DNA of 64,000 nucleotides from positions 27,190 through 91,189 of the forward strand of contig VXAZ01003895.1 in the NCBI GenBank assembly GCA_013399875.1, written 5' to 3'. Made by a program: the position numbers and the translations under genes. Position 1 is the first letter of the stretch; the number at the start of each line of letters is the position of its first letter. Shown one piece after another: positions 1-13,202 of the stretch. This DNA is from Gymnorhina tibicen (Eukaryota > Chordata > Aves > Passeriformes > Artamidae). The notes under the pieces are model-generated. The model was not told the DNA's origin. It was given only the letters and a program-made list of their open reading frames with translations, and did no database searches.

Positions 1-3000
1 TATTGAACATCTTTTCAATTAAAAAATACAAAGTACCTATATTCTGGGTATTTCTAGATAGAAGATATTTACTATATATGTGTAAAATAAGAAAAGTGCA
101 TGAGCTAAGTGCTCATCTCTTTAATTTGCTGATACTCAGCACTAAAAGACACAGTCAACAGTAGAAACTGGAGTGAACAGAAAAACTCTGTACTCAGAAT
201 TTGCTTGATCTGTTCCTTCACCATTACAAAGGGCAGAACAATGGGCTGGCAAAGTATAAATCTGTCAGCTCACAGCAACTGTCCTCAAGGGAATTAAGAA
301 TGACCTCCAAAGCATGCCTTATTCCTAGATAGTCCCTGCTAAACTGAAATAATGTTATGCCATTTTAACAACCCAAATCACATTTTGTATTTCTTCTTCC
401 ACACAGCAATAAAAAGAATATGAAAATTACTGGGCTAAGCTTTCAGGAAATCACCAGTGACCCACTTTAAAAAAGAATGCTGCCACATTGTCTTGAAATG
501 ATTGTTGAGCTTAGAACTTCGAGTAACTGAGGTGATTTTTCTAAGGAAATGTTAGTTTAAATTGCTAAGCCCACTGAATACCCACCAATCGTTAAAAGGT
601 TTTTTTAATTTAATGACATTATTTATCCACACTATGAAATGTACTTGGCAGCAGATTTCTAATGTTTAAAAGATACACATCTTCTCATAAAAGCAGAGAA
701 TAATCTCCTGACATAGAAAATGTCTGACTTTTATACTAGCGGCTGCATACTCCTTCAAGGGCTATTGCAGAAGAATGAGACTGAAGAAATCTAATCTAAT
801 AACAGGAACAAAGGAGACCAGCTGGAATCATGACATTCCATAGACTTTTTCAAAGTGCTTCTTTTCACAGGATTATAAAACAAAATGAAATAAAATAAAT
901 GCAATGCAGAGAGGAAATGCTAGTCTTTTTAAAGTATAATTTCTATGGCAGCACTAACAATAGCTGTTCATTTCAAAGAATAAATAGTTTCTAGGCAATC
1001 TGATTTTGCTAATTCTTTTTTATTTCTTTTCCAAAGAAGATCATTATGTCTTTACACTCCTGCAGCAGATTAAAAATAGTAGAAAAACATGTCCTTAGTA
1101 TACCGAGGTTGGCGTGGTAGAGCAGTTGAGATGTTTCACCAACACCATCTCTTTGGTGACCTCTGGATAATATATTCTTCTAGGATAGGCACCAATATCA
1201 ATACATTCCTCTACAGAATGCCATACAGCAAATTTCTTGAGTGCATTCCATTTTCTTTCATTTACATGGGAATTCGAAAAGAAAGATTTGCTTCTGCTCT
1301 CCCTGTGTATTGTCCCAAGGACACAAGAAAATGAAAATAATGTTAAAATAGCTAGACCTCCCTGCCCACTTTTAAAAAACTGAGACTTTTCAATGGGAGT
1401 TGAGTATTTCTGAAGCTCAGTAGAATATGAGATTCTCCAGCAGCTTTGTTAGTTCCTAACCTAGAGGAATAAACTGCACACATTTCCAGGAGATTTTTGT
1501 AAATGAAGGGCTGCTTCCCAGCTCCTGGGCGAGCAGTTCTCTTCTTGATTTCTGGCTATCTTACTTAAAACTTGTTTCTATGAAATACAGTTATTCCTGT
1601 ACTCCCCAAACCTTTCCACTCCCAGCCTGATATCCCTGGTAGTATGTGTCCCATGGGTTAGTGCAAGATAATCATGCTGCTCCGTAAAATACTGATGAAA
1701 TGGAGATGGACCAGAAGAGTAAAATCCCGTCAGAAGGGATATACTTGTCATAGAGGCAGGAGGCTTATAAACTGTATTTAACTATCTGGTATATAGTTGA
1801 GAAAAGCTACATCAGGAGCACAATCAAGCATTTAAGCATTTTCAGCCCTTTGCCCAGTGCCATGTGTCTCTGTACAACGTTAGACATTCACAAGTTAACA
1901 TCCTGTCCATACAGAAGTCCAGTCCACAAAATATAACATTTTCTTTCATTTACTTCTCATCAAGTAGGCTGATATTCTAAGATTTATAATGTGATGCTAA
2001 TTTTTCTTAGTAGAAATGTGGAAAATTATATTCTTTTAAAAAGTATATTACTTTCTTTTCTATCCACTCCCTCTTAAAGCAGTGAGGACTATTTAGTAGC
2101 CACAACTATATTCTTTTTAAAAAAAAGAAAAATAGAGAAAGAATAATGGGGTAAAAGTAAATAATCTTTCTCAATTTATTCTTGCAGGCCTGTGACATTT
2201 ATTGAAGTTTTAAAGGCAAAAAGAGCTCAATCTCACAACCACTACAAAGATAGGAACACTATTTAGGTGAAGTTTGTGGCTGACTTTCATTAAAAAAAAA
2301 TGCTAAGACTGCACTGCTTAAGCAATTCTGCTGGCCACAGTGCCCTGCAAATTATATTTTACAAGCTTTCTAGTGCAGATGAGCCAGAAAAAGTTGTATC
2401 AAATTATTTTTAATACACATAAAGGACTCATATTGAACAAATAATAAATGAATCCAAGTGAATGAGACCTGAAGTGTGTAAACAATGTAGTTGAACTATC
2501 CTCATACAGTATTTCTTTCCATGTTCTAGTCAATTTTCTGACTATTATAATAAACTCTTCATGAAGTAAATAAACAGCTAGAAGCTTTTCATTTATTTGT
2601 CATTTTATTTTCAAAAAAGTGTTTAGAGCAATAAAACATTACTGAATTACAGAGGAAAGTACACTGCAGCTATAATAATTCAGATGGGCTTTATCACACC
2701 AAGAAAACTAAGTTAGTTTTGTGGGTAGCAGAACTGCAAAAGAGAAAAGAAGGTTGGTAGTGTCACGTGACATGCAGCAAGGAGTGCAATTTTTTCACCA
2801 TTGCCCTTATTTGTAAACTGGCAGTTTCACCTCAGGAAGGTTGTTTCTAATGTGCACCACTGTAAGAGAAGTGTAACACTGAGTTGTTCTTTTTTTCCCT
2901 TGTTTGGGGAATGGAGTAGGGGAACAAGATCTTATCACCTCAGGATAGTCTTGACACATACAGCAGTAATTATGCAGCCTGCTAAATAGACACATGGGCT

Positions 3001-3192
3001 AAATAGCAGAAAATATGCTGCAGCCAGCTGATATTAAAAATCCGCAGTAGCAAGTCTGCATCTAATGAGGTGACATGTACAAGCTTAGCAAGTATTTGGG
3101 TCAGAGTGTTACTGGTATAAACTTGCCCTATTTTGCTCACTTGCATGGAGCTGCAGAAATTTCTGTGGCAGAGTGTGAGCAGAGGTACATGC
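1..3192. other. unique AT-rich non-coding DNA
   Basis: I see no gene, RNA gene or recognisable mobile element here. Open frames are short (81 codons at most) and lack splice-like borders. There are only short A- and T-rich runs. It is probably intronic or intergenic. Confidence 0.6.
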
Positions 3193-3687
3193 TCATTTTA
3201 CAGTGAAGAAATACACATTCGATTCAAGCAGCCATGCAAATACAACAGACGGTTTATAGGCTGACTTTATAGAATATAAATAGACAGTGAAACACTTAAT
3301 TAAATCTGCTTCCATAACATTTTTACTGATGCACTTCTGAATTGTTCTTTTGGAATTGACCAAATCAGGAACGATGTTTAGATTCCCCAACATAATTCCC
3401 CTGCATGATAACACATCTTTGCAAGGTAAGGGCACAATGGTTATCTCCATCAGCGGTACATCTCTGTCTAATACTGAGATCCCATATGCTCCTTGTAGCT
3501 CCTGCCAAAAATCCCAGTGTACCGTGGAGAGAAATTCAGCATGGAGAATTGGAGCTCCCAAAGGACAGTGCTTATTACAATAATACTCTGAGGGGAAATG
3601 CTTTGTAGAGTTGGGTATTTGCAGGAAACCACTCATTAACTCAGTTTGTTCAAATAACAACGAAGACACCCCCACTCCCAGCATCAC
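3193..3687 (-). other. unexplained 164-codon open frame, probably not a gene
   Basis: This is the longest ATG-to-stop frame in the window. The conceptual protein begins MMLGVGVSSLLFEQTELM and resembles no family I recognise. It has no signal peptide, no obvious membrane segment and no repeat. With the stop frequency expected in DNA this AT-rich, a random frame of this length has a rough expectation of about 0.4 in the whole window, so chance is an adequate explanation. On the opposite strand a consensus splice donor (GCAAG then GTAAGG) lies at 3425/3426, so the segment could also hold a plus-strand non-coding exon. Confidence 0.15.
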
Positions 3688-5981
3688 TCCCTTTCTGCTT
3701 CACATACACATGCACTCACTCATTCACAAGCATAACTGTTTTCCAAAGACTTCTTGACTTAATAATTCTCTAAAAATAATTTAATTACATTCAGTGGAAG
3801 ATAAGGATACGGTTATGTAGTTAAGTAATTCAAAGGAGGGGAACAAAAAAAGGAAACTTTATTCCTTCTTCAATTGGCAGCTTTGTCTAAATGTAAGGCT
3901 GCACGTGAAGCACATCCAAAAGCCAGAGGATGCAATTAGCTAATAGCCACTTTTGACACGTAAAATCAATTTATGACAGCTATCATAGCAAAGCCAAGCC
4001 AAGCCAGATAATGGACTACATTGTGCACCATTCACTTTGGAAGTTTTATCATTATTAGTATCATATGAAAGACAAATTATGTGTTTACAGCCTTTTTGTA
4101 TATGTACAGTGGGTACCCAGCAGTCATGAGACAATATAACCTAGAATGCAGCCAGCCAACTATTGTCTTTGAGACACTAGAAAATTCAGCTTTGGCACTG
4201 CTGTTTTGCAAGTAGTTGCCTCCAGTCTTGAGAGCAGAATTCCTTGGTAAGGTCTACTCTGGGACAGAGCACTGCTGCAGAACAGTCTGGGGCTAAGTGC
4301 CAAATATGACCTCAGTTCTTGCCCCAACAACGAAAGTCATTGTTAAGACTGGTATTTAAAATGCTCACATTTTCTTTCTTCTTTCTCCTACCATCAGCAA
4401 GAAATCTATTATCAGACATTTCTTCCTTGAGAACAAATGCTGTAAAGTGAGGCATACACCAAACCTCTACAGCATTAAAGAGAGAGTTATAGTATTAAAA
4501 TCTAGCTAGATTCACTTTTTTATAAAACTTGTGTGGCAGCTTATAATTGGCTCTCTACTTGTTAAGCCATACATTTGTCAGCTTTCAAAATATATATTCA
4601 CAGCAGGGAGCACTCAGCTAGAAGGTTTTATCAGATGAAGCTAAGGCAAACCTTTAGCTGGGGGGCAGAATACAATTGTCAAAATCCGTGCAACCTTAAA
4701 GCATGTGAGTAATTGCATTGTATCTGGGAGTTTTAACTTCAACAGGATTGTTTGTGCAAGTAAAGATTATACAACTGGGTAAGCATTGGTAAGTCAGCCC
4801 CAGTGTGTGTATTCTTTGAAGCGTACACATTTCTAGAATAGAACTGCGAACATGTCTCTTGCATACAGAAGTAGACTATAGGCTCTTATTTTGCAACACT
4901 GAGGGTCTGCTAAAGCCAAAAAGAAATTATCATGTAATTATATGAAATTATCATGTTATCAGAAACTGTATCACAGAAAATTATTTTCAAGCATGTTAAA
5001 AATATTCTCTAACACTTTACTGTTACAAAAGTTATCGATACAAATTTAATATCTCCAGAATTCCACCTATTTCAGTGAGAATGCAGAGGATATAAACCAG
5101 CACAAAACATGTTCTTTCTGCATTCAGTAGGCATGAAGTGATAGTATCAAGGAGACAGGAATAAAGTTTTTGAAAGGAAACAGGAGAGGGAAATAGATAG
5201 ATATCTGCTTTGTATGTTAGAATCTTTACAAGACTGATAAGATTGAACAAGCACTGAATAAATCATTTCTTTTTCTGTGTACATTGATTTTACTCAGCTT
5301 TCAGATGAGTGTTGATAACACAGCAAAAGATTTCAATGAAAATTAGACTAAAGATACGATGTGTCTCTAGCACAGAATAAATTAATGCCTTCACTGAGAA
5401 AAGCTATATAGCATTCAACAGAAAGTAAATCCCTCACCTTGAAACAGCAATAGAAGGTGAGTATACAGAAAGGTGAAAAATAAGAATCAATACAGTCAGA
5501 CAGAAGAATAAGAACTAAAAGGTAGCATGTGTTGTGGTAGAAGTCTCAAACTTTCCAGTGTTTTCCCAAAATTCTTACTTTCCCTTGTCTGTTGAGAAAT
5601 AAAGTTTGCTTTTGCTTTTTTTTAAGATTCATGGTGAACAATTTGATTTCTTTCCTCAGAGGTAAATATTTTTCATGAAATAATTCTACAAAGGAAGAAA
5701 AACATTTTTCTATTCATGACAGCTGTTCTTCCTGTGACCAGGAACATCACAAAGAACAAAAGTACTTATTCCAATTCTCCCTGACAGGCACAAAAAGCAA
5801 ATAAAGAAAGATCTCCTACATGAATTCTGACAAATACTGGAGAAATTCTATCTCCAGATAGCTACAAGAGTTTTAAATTCACATTCTATGTTTCATGTCT
5901 GTATGAGCCATCATTTTCCAAGACCTCCTCCGCTCTCCTGTCCCCTTGGACAACATGCCTCCATGGCACCTCCTGTGACAG
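3688..5981. other. unique AT-rich non-coding DNA
   Basis: No gene or known repeat is visible. There is a three-unit AAGCC run at 3991-4005. Open frames do not exceed about 72 codons. Confidence 0.6.
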
Positions 5982-6040
5982 CTTGGAGCAGCTGAGAAAC
6001 AGAAATGCCCACAGTGTTGTGATGTCCCTTAATCTTGCAG
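5982..6040 (+). other. weak internal-exon candidate (59 bp)
   Basis: A fair acceptor (CACCTCCTGTGACAG) is followed 59 bp later by a strong donor (TTGCAG then GTGAGT). One frame is open and would give LEQLRNRNAHSVVMSLNLA with split codons at both ends. The same frame is also open for more than 25 codons upstream of the acceptor. I do not recognise the peptide. Splice-signal pairs like this arise by chance in a window of this size. Confidence 0.15.
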
Positions 6041-8886
6041 GTGAGTGTGTGTGATGGGTGGACTGTACTTTAAACTTAGTACTCTCTAAATTGGTCAGAG
6101 CTCAGATATGGATGTCTGAGAAATCCAGTAACACCTAATTATGTTTTCTGTGTCCTAAGGATACATCTTCAGCAGCACCTCTTGCAGCTATCTGGCCTCC
6201 TCCCTACAGTTCCCTTCCAGCTCCCACCAGAGTACCCTGCAATATTCCCTGCAAAGCTCTCAAGCAGGAAGGCAGGTTAGAGACACTACACAACGTGACC
6301 TTCTTACATCAGCAGCTAGACTCTCCAAAACTGTGTAAAAGGAACTTGCAAAACCAAAGCTAGCTCTTATCCAAAAATTATTTGGTGACATGTAACAGAG
6401 TAAGTTTTTCATTATGAGTACAGGTACTAGATACAAATGAAGATTGCACATTTGGCTATATTCTGTATGGTGAAAGGAAATTCATGGTAAAAGGAAATCC
6501 TAATGTGGTTTAAACAGACTCAGGGACATAAAATTTGCATTCCTTTTTCTCTGTTTTAGGTGAAATGAAGAAGAAATGTTGACTTTGTTAACACAGAAAC
6601 ATCCTAACCTTGAATAATCAGGTCAGTGGGCTTCATGTCAAAAAGGCAGTAGCAGGTAGCAGTACAGAGTTGCTGACTTCTCTAACAGAGATTTGCTGGA
6701 GTGGCAACATGAGTTTTACCAGTACATATGACAGCTCTTTAATGGAACTATTCACAACTCCACGTTTCCATTACTTGCAAGCATCAGTGATTTATTATTT
6801 ATAGAATAGTTTCCTTCTCCTCTAACCTTTTCTGACATCCATAGTTCCTGCTTAGTCTGTGTACTTCTTAGTGTCATGTGTACTCTTTAGTACTTCTGTA
6901 CTTTTGATCATCTTCCCAAAAGCACTTGCTGCTGGTCTTCTTTCTTTCTCCATCCACCATACTGTTCATATTTCTTCCCTTCCTCTGGCACTACAAAACT
7001 AGAGGATTTCTGTGTGACCATAAATGTCTTTGCCTAAACCTTCAAGCAGTGCAGGACTTCTTAGGGGGAACAACTGCAAGGAATTCCTGTTCAATTCCTG
7101 CAGGCAGAAGCCATGTGAGGTCAGCATAAAAATGCTCTATAAACATGAGCAGCTTTGTAGCATACGCAGACTGATTAAACCTAGTATGTATTTTCAAATA
7201 GGACATTATATATAAGAAAAACCACACTTACTGAACTTCAGATTAATCTTCCAAAGCATAGAGATACTATAAAATTTAAAAATGTATGTCATTTTTAACT
7301 CTTTCTTTTTTTTAACTTATTGTTGCATAATCTTACTAAAGGTGATGTTCATTATCAAGATAGTTTAAATAATTTTACAACTACTTGTATCCAGGCTCTC
7401 TAGGAAAAACTGGAGATAAATGTTGCACTAACTAAGCAGCCATATTCAACAGCAACATGCAAATAATATCAGTAATTCCTTAATATTTTACATTGTCTGC
7501 CATTTCCAAACTTAGTCTTTTAATACACAGTAAATCTACAGAGAGTTTCCTCTCCTTTAATATGAGAATAAGCAGCATCAGAGAGCTCAAAGCAATACAA
7601 AACACTATGATTTCACTAAGTTCTGGAAGCAAAACCAATTTTTGTAGAGGTGGAAGTGCATGAGCTCTAACCATTTTCTTTAGCATATTTCATGTCACAG
7701 TTCAAAATAGAGAATCCACAAATCTGAAAGCATCGACCTGCAGTGGTTGATGGAAACAGAAGTAATTGAAATTGCATATACAAAAACCATATTTCTTATG
7801 TATATAAAATCTTTTTTTTGTATAAGAAGCCATCCACATACAGATTGGTAACGCTTTAAGGAAAAGTTTATTGAAAAGAAAATGAGTTTTCTTTCCTTAC
7901 AGCTTAGGAGCTATTATCCCATTTTCATAAATATCACTTGATCTCCATTTAGACTTTACAAATCCTGTCCCTTTGAGTATGATGTCTGCTCTCTCCATAC
8001 TGTTTTCTCCTTTCAGAGCCTCACAACATTTCAAGAGACAGAGGTGCAAGTGAAGCTAAATCAGCGAACTCTGAAATTACATTTAGACTTTTATAATTTT
8101 TTTTCCAGTTCCATATACTTGGTTAAGGGTGTGAGAGCTGGATGGGAGAGGAGAGGGAAGAAGGAGTAAAGCAGAGAATTTAAAAGTAATGCCTTTTGTC
8201 CAGGTCAGTCAGGAATCATGAGTTTTCTCAGTCATCAGTTCATAATTCATAAACTGATGCTTTTCTAGACAGCTATATTCCCTGGAGGAGAGCATATTGT
8301 CTCCTTATTTTTACTGCTATTTCAATGCTTTTTTTTAAACTAAGCCTGAAGGTTATTACAGTCTGCCATGATCTTCATTGACAACAAAAGGGGATAAGGC
8401 CAACCATAAGGCTTCAAGTCAGGCTTTTTGCACTCTTCACTAACTTAGACTGATGCTAGCACACAACTGGATAGACCTGCAATCTCAATTCTTACAGATA
8501 AGGCTTGTTCAAAATAATTTCTTTGTGTGCATTTTCCTGCTGTACAGTGTCACTCTCATTTCAGTGATTTAGAATAATAGAGCTTTATCTTAAACTGTGG
8601 CAGCTCAGCCACATGCTGCAGGAGGATGACAAGGATCAGTAGACAGTAACAAGAGTGGTGCAGCCTTTGTTCATTACTAAAGTCATTCCTGTGATTGAAT
8701 ACAAAATGGTTATGAGAGGGGGAGCTTACACACATGCCAGAGACATGCAAAGACAAGCAAGGAGAGGACTTGTTATTATCTGTCAGATAATTTTCATCCA
8801 AAAAATATTCATAAAGATGATGAAATGCATTCTTTCCTTCCTCTGCCCTTAAAAGGCCTGAGTCATTGCACTTCCTCAACCCTTAC
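6041..8886. other. unique AT-rich non-coding DNA
   Basis: No known repeat and no convincing exon are visible. Short frames are scattered on both strands, and none has a recognisable domain. Confidence 0.6.
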
Positions 8887-8932
8887 CTTCTCTCCCAGCG
8901 ATTTCCACCTGTCTGAAAAGCTGTCTTTGTTT
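8887..8932 (-). other. weak minus-strand exon candidate (46 bp)
   Basis: On the minus strand a good polypyrimidine acceptor (CTTCTTTCTAAACATCAG) precedes 46 bp that end in AAG followed by GTAAGG. All three frames are open, so coding potential cannot be judged. If spliced it could equally be a non-coding exon. Confidence 0.12.
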
Positions 8933-10882
8933 CTGATGTTTAGAAAGAAGAGCAGGAACCCAAGAAGTCTCTAAACATATTATTTAACGTAATAGACAGA
9001 GAGCAGAGCACACAATTCCCACTGAATCTCTAATTTTTGAAGCACCTTCTCATAATTTAAGACACACACCCCAGTAGGAATATAAGAAATTAGGTTCCAC
9101 ACATTCTCCGAGCCATTCTGCAGGAAAATAGTCAGCTCACAGTGGAGCCTGGTAAATGGGCCATGCCAGCAGCTTCTGGATGTGCCCACTCTTAGAAAGG
9201 CTTAGCCAGACCTGTACAGTGACATGGACATTGCAGGTCTTGTAAGATGCAGTGGGAAGGTTAAATTCAGAAGTGATGTATCAACCAGCATTAAAAACAG
9301 CGACCCACAGTGAACTGAGCTGGGCATTTAATCTAGATCAGCTGGTACAGCAACTGGTGTAACAAGCTGCTTGCTTACAAGCTCACTGTACCTCCACTGC
9401 GTGTTTCATTCTACAGAAAAAGATGTAAACAGCAGCACAGCCAAGGACTGGCTGTTGGTTTGCTCCTTCTACTCTGCTCCAGCACCAGAGAGGAGCATTT
9501 GCTTCCCTGAGAACAACTTTGCACATCTATGCATCCTTCTGTTGGAGAAATCTGCTTGGAAGGTACAATGAGCAGTTGGCCTGTACTGGAGATTTGGACA
9601 GTTCTAAACTGCTTCAGGATCTAAAGTAAAACCATGTGTGCACTGCTGCTTCCTTCCCCCTGCTGCTGCCTATCTGAACTGGGAGACTTTTGAGGGAAAC
9701 AGAATACTGCTTGCAAGCAGGAGCAAGTCCACAGCAACTTTTCAGAGGCAATGGAAAGACAGCATGATGCTTATGGATTTCACCCGTGCTTGGTGAAACG
9801 AGAAACTCACAGCAGGTTTTCAGACTGAAGGAATGGATTTTCCTTGCCGTGACAAAGGTGGCATGGGACAGGCTTGTTTTCAAACTTGCTATTATACACA
9901 ACGAGAGAAAGAGATCCTTCAATGAACTCTTTGCTCAACCAAAATTTTAAAGCTAAAGTGGAATGTGTGCATTGCTGGGGTACCATCCACCCCACTGCTG
10001 TTTAGGCAGCAACAGTGCTGGAAGAAAACCTTTCTGATTCACCTTCAAGTTTTGACCATGCAAAGAACTGAAGAAATAGAAACAATACCGTATTTTTCTT
10101 CCTAGACACTGAAAAAAAAAATCAGTTATTTAATTATGGAAGTGGTGGGATCACTAACAGTGGCCAAAAAAAACCATTGTTTTTTGTTAATGACAGTAAA
10201 ATTTTCACTGTGTCCTGATTATAAACAGGTAAAATAAGCTAAATTATTCTCTTCTTCTAATTAAATTGCAGCTATTTCAGCTAGTAGTTTAGAAGAAAAG
10301 GAGAGATCAGGAGACTGATACACTCCCTTATATCATTCTAAATCACAGTTCCATAACAGCATACCTAACTTTTTAGTTGTCTTAGGAAAAGGCAAAGGAA
10401 GACAAATTAATTCATATTTAAACCTCAGTGATGTAAAATGTTTCCCAGGAAAGTGTGACACCTGTGGAATATGGTAAAAAGCACTGTGGTGCTTTCAAAC
10501 TATTTTATACATTATTATTTTATACCATTATGTTAATTAATTGCAGGTTCATTAATCATTCCTGCAGCAGGAGTGTTAAACTTAAATTGTGCCAAAAGTG
10601 AAAATTAAGTAATTAAAGCAAACAGTTGCAGTCCTTTTGTGAAGTAAACAAGTTTAAAAAGATGCTATGCATATATAGAGTGAACTGGGTATTTTGTTAA
10701 TTCAGTGATGTGTTCCACTCTGTGAGCTCTGGTTTACAGTTCTGTGAATTGTTTTACAGTTACCTCCAATGGGTAACTACAGCTCACCGCTAAATCCCTT
10801 CAGTACCCCCATGAGATGTGATGATGTTTATTAACCAATAATGCTGTGCAGGAGCAGTATTCTTTCATGATTTCAATTTCTA

Positions 10883-10921
10883 CTTTTATTTTATTTTATT
10901 TTATTTTATTTTTATTTTTTT
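10883..10921. repeat. (TTTTA)n microsatellite
   Basis: About five consecutive TTTTA units are followed by an imperfect T-rich tail. It reads as a pentanucleotide microsatellite; no adjacent retrotransposon body is visible that would make it a poly(A) relic. Confidence 0.85.
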
Positions 10922-11793
10922 AATCCCCAATACATCTCCCATTCCCCTAGTTCTCTTCCTGGGTAACCATATCACCTGAATCTTGCCAGCTCTTCTATGC
11001 AGAATGCACTGTGTTTTCCTTATTAAAAGATATCAAATGTTTGAAAACACTTGCTCAGAGATAATGATAATTATTTGAGTAATGTTATCAGCATATGACA
11101 CACGTAGAGAAAGTCTTCACAGAGGCAGAACAGACTAATTCGTATTTCTTAGAGACACTTTCAGAAGTGCTACATTGTTACTCCCTATTGTTATAGGGAA
11201 AAGAAAAAAACAAAAAGTAACCTTCTCCAACCTTGACGTTTGAAATGCAAACCAGGCTTAATCCTGACAGGTACTGAGCTCTTCTGTCTCTTGACTGGAG
11301 CTACTGTTAACATTGAATTCTCAGAACTTCCCAAAAGCTTAAAGATTGGAATTTTTTTTGCTGAGAAGCGTTCTCCAAATAGCATCCTGTAAGTCCAAAC
11401 CCATTATTATTCTGTTTCTACAGTAAACAGCACATTGGTCAGTGATGTTTTATGATTACATACGACTGTCAAAATCTTTTAATAAAGATTATGTATCTGA
11501 TTTCATAAGCATGAAATTGCCAGGGTGCCATCAGCTGAAACCAAAGTATGAGGGAATTATTCACAGCCCGTCAGCTGTAGCAGTAGACATGTCCGGTTTT
11601 ATCATAGAACAACTTTTGAGCTACATGTAGCTATTAACGGGCTTTTTATTCCTATGCAAAAATTTATTGTCTAAACTTTCTACCAACAGGAGATCTGTGA
11701 ACTTCAGGCTTATTTTTTTTCTTCTCTACAGCTATATGTGCCTATAAATCTTATTTATTCCTTCAACCATTTCTTTAATGTTTTGTTTACATA

Positions 11794-11818
11794 AAACAAA
11801 CAAACAAACAAACAAAAC
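11794..11818. repeat. (AAAC)n microsatellite
   Basis: About six AAAC units are followed by interrupted A/C-rich sequence up to about 11846. Shorter AAAC runs of the same type occur at about 19828-19842 and 38163-38180. Confidence 0.85.
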
Positions 11819-12765
11819 CCCATTGAACCAAACAAAAAAACCCTATAAACCAAACTAATCACTGTTGCTTTCATTTGAATCTAACTCCTATGGTTAGAAA
11901 TGCTACAGTCCATCTTGCTGTTGAAATCCGTGCTGTTTGGAACACTTCACTCCCTTTCTCTTCCCATGCAGACTTATTTGTTATATTAACTATTCTTGAT
12001 CATATAAAATTCATACATTTCTTTTACCACCTCCCTGCCCTGTAACATACCTATCTCTTTCTCTCCCACTTCCCCCACTCCATAGTCTACAACGAAACTG
12101 CTGCAGAGATGATTTCACTCATACCCATTGCTGTGTGAGAAGAATTGCAATCTATAATTAATAGCTTATAATGACAATGGAAATTTAGTTTGGTTTTTAT
12201 AATCTACTGAAGACATATGCATGCTTAAGAAGCTTAAATTACACTCAAATCCTGGAACATACTAATCCTTTGAAGGAATAACACTAAGACTTTCTTTCTT
12301 TCTTTTTCTTAGTTGTGATCCCACTGGGGACAAGCCTGAAACCCGGAAATGAGCCCTCCATATCCAAATATGAGTTAAGATTTGAATACAACCAAGCCTA
12401 ACCTGTATTTCAGTTGCTGATCATGCTTGTTTACTCATTCTCAAGTACAAAGTTTCCTTGCTGAAAGATGCAGCTTTCCTTGCCTTTCTTCTAAAGGGTA
12501 AATGATAACTGTAATATTCATTCTTCTGACATTTCACAAGTCACCCTGTATTTCTTTTCGCTTGCAATCCAATAAAGTTGTTATTCAGAACTATGAATGA
12601 AATATATCTCCATTAAGTTATCCTAGGTATATAACAGTGCATCCTTGATATGATACCTACTGGCCTGGCACATAAGCCTTTTGGGCAGCATTGTATCAGT
12701 GCTTTTTAAAGTCCACATTCATTCTGCCTGTGGTCTCCTGTGCCTTTGGTACCTTTTCACATGCA

Positions 12766-13184
12766 CATGGAATCTCTTATGTTAGAAAAGACCTGTAAGA
12801 TCATGGAGTCCAATCGCTAACACAGCACTGCCAAATCCACCACTAACATGTCCCTAAGTGCCTCATCTACACATCTTTTAAATACCTCCAGGGATGGTGA
12901 TGCAACCACTGCTCTGGGAAGCCTGTTTTTAATGCTTGATAACACTTTCTTGTGAAGAGGTTTTCCTAATATCCACTCCAAGCCTTCCCTGGTTCAACTT
13001 GAGACCACTTCCTGTTGTCCTATTGCTTGCTACTTGGGAGATGAGACCTCCCCACACCTCTCTACATCTTCCTTTTGTGTAGTTGAAGAGAGTGATAAGG
13101 ACCCAAAATGAACCTCCTTTTGTCCAGGTTAAACAACCCCAGCTCCCTCAGTTCCTCACAGCACTTGTGCTCCAGACCCTTCAC
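12766..13184 (-). mobile_element. CR1 LINE fragment, 3' part, minus strand
   Basis: CR1 is the dominant avian non-LTR retrotransposon. Read on the plus strand, the left end begins with the diagnostic inverted 3' tail (GTTAGAAAAGACCTGTAAGATCATGGAGTCCAA in diverged form). It runs through the usual 3'-end landmarks: cacagcactgccaaat, cctccagggatggtga, cttcctgttgtccta and tgtgctccagaccctt. The element is 5'-truncated, as most CR1 copies are, with its 5' side at the right. A CA microsatellite abuts that truncation point. No coding capacity remains. Confidence 0.92.
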
Positions 13185-13202
13185 ATACACACACACACAC
13201 AA
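13183..13202. repeat. (CA)n microsatellite
   Basis: About nine CA units lie directly at the truncated end of the adjacent CR1 copy. Confidence 0.85.

Larger units (their letters stand above)
8933..12765. other. unique non-coding DNA with simple repeats
   Basis: No gene or transposon is recognisable. Minus-strand frames of 102 and 62 codons near 9.6-10.0 kb look random. Two simple repeats lie in this block and are listed separately. The 10.5-10.7 kb stretch is strongly AT-rich. Confidence 0.55.

Noticed and set aside
7024..7215. A frame with CKEFLFNSCRQKPC, recalling the C-x7-C-x4-C start of an MBNL-type CCCH zinc finger
   Set aside because: The final histidine is missing, there is no second finger, and no splice sites bound the segment. 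The likeness is too short to support a gene.
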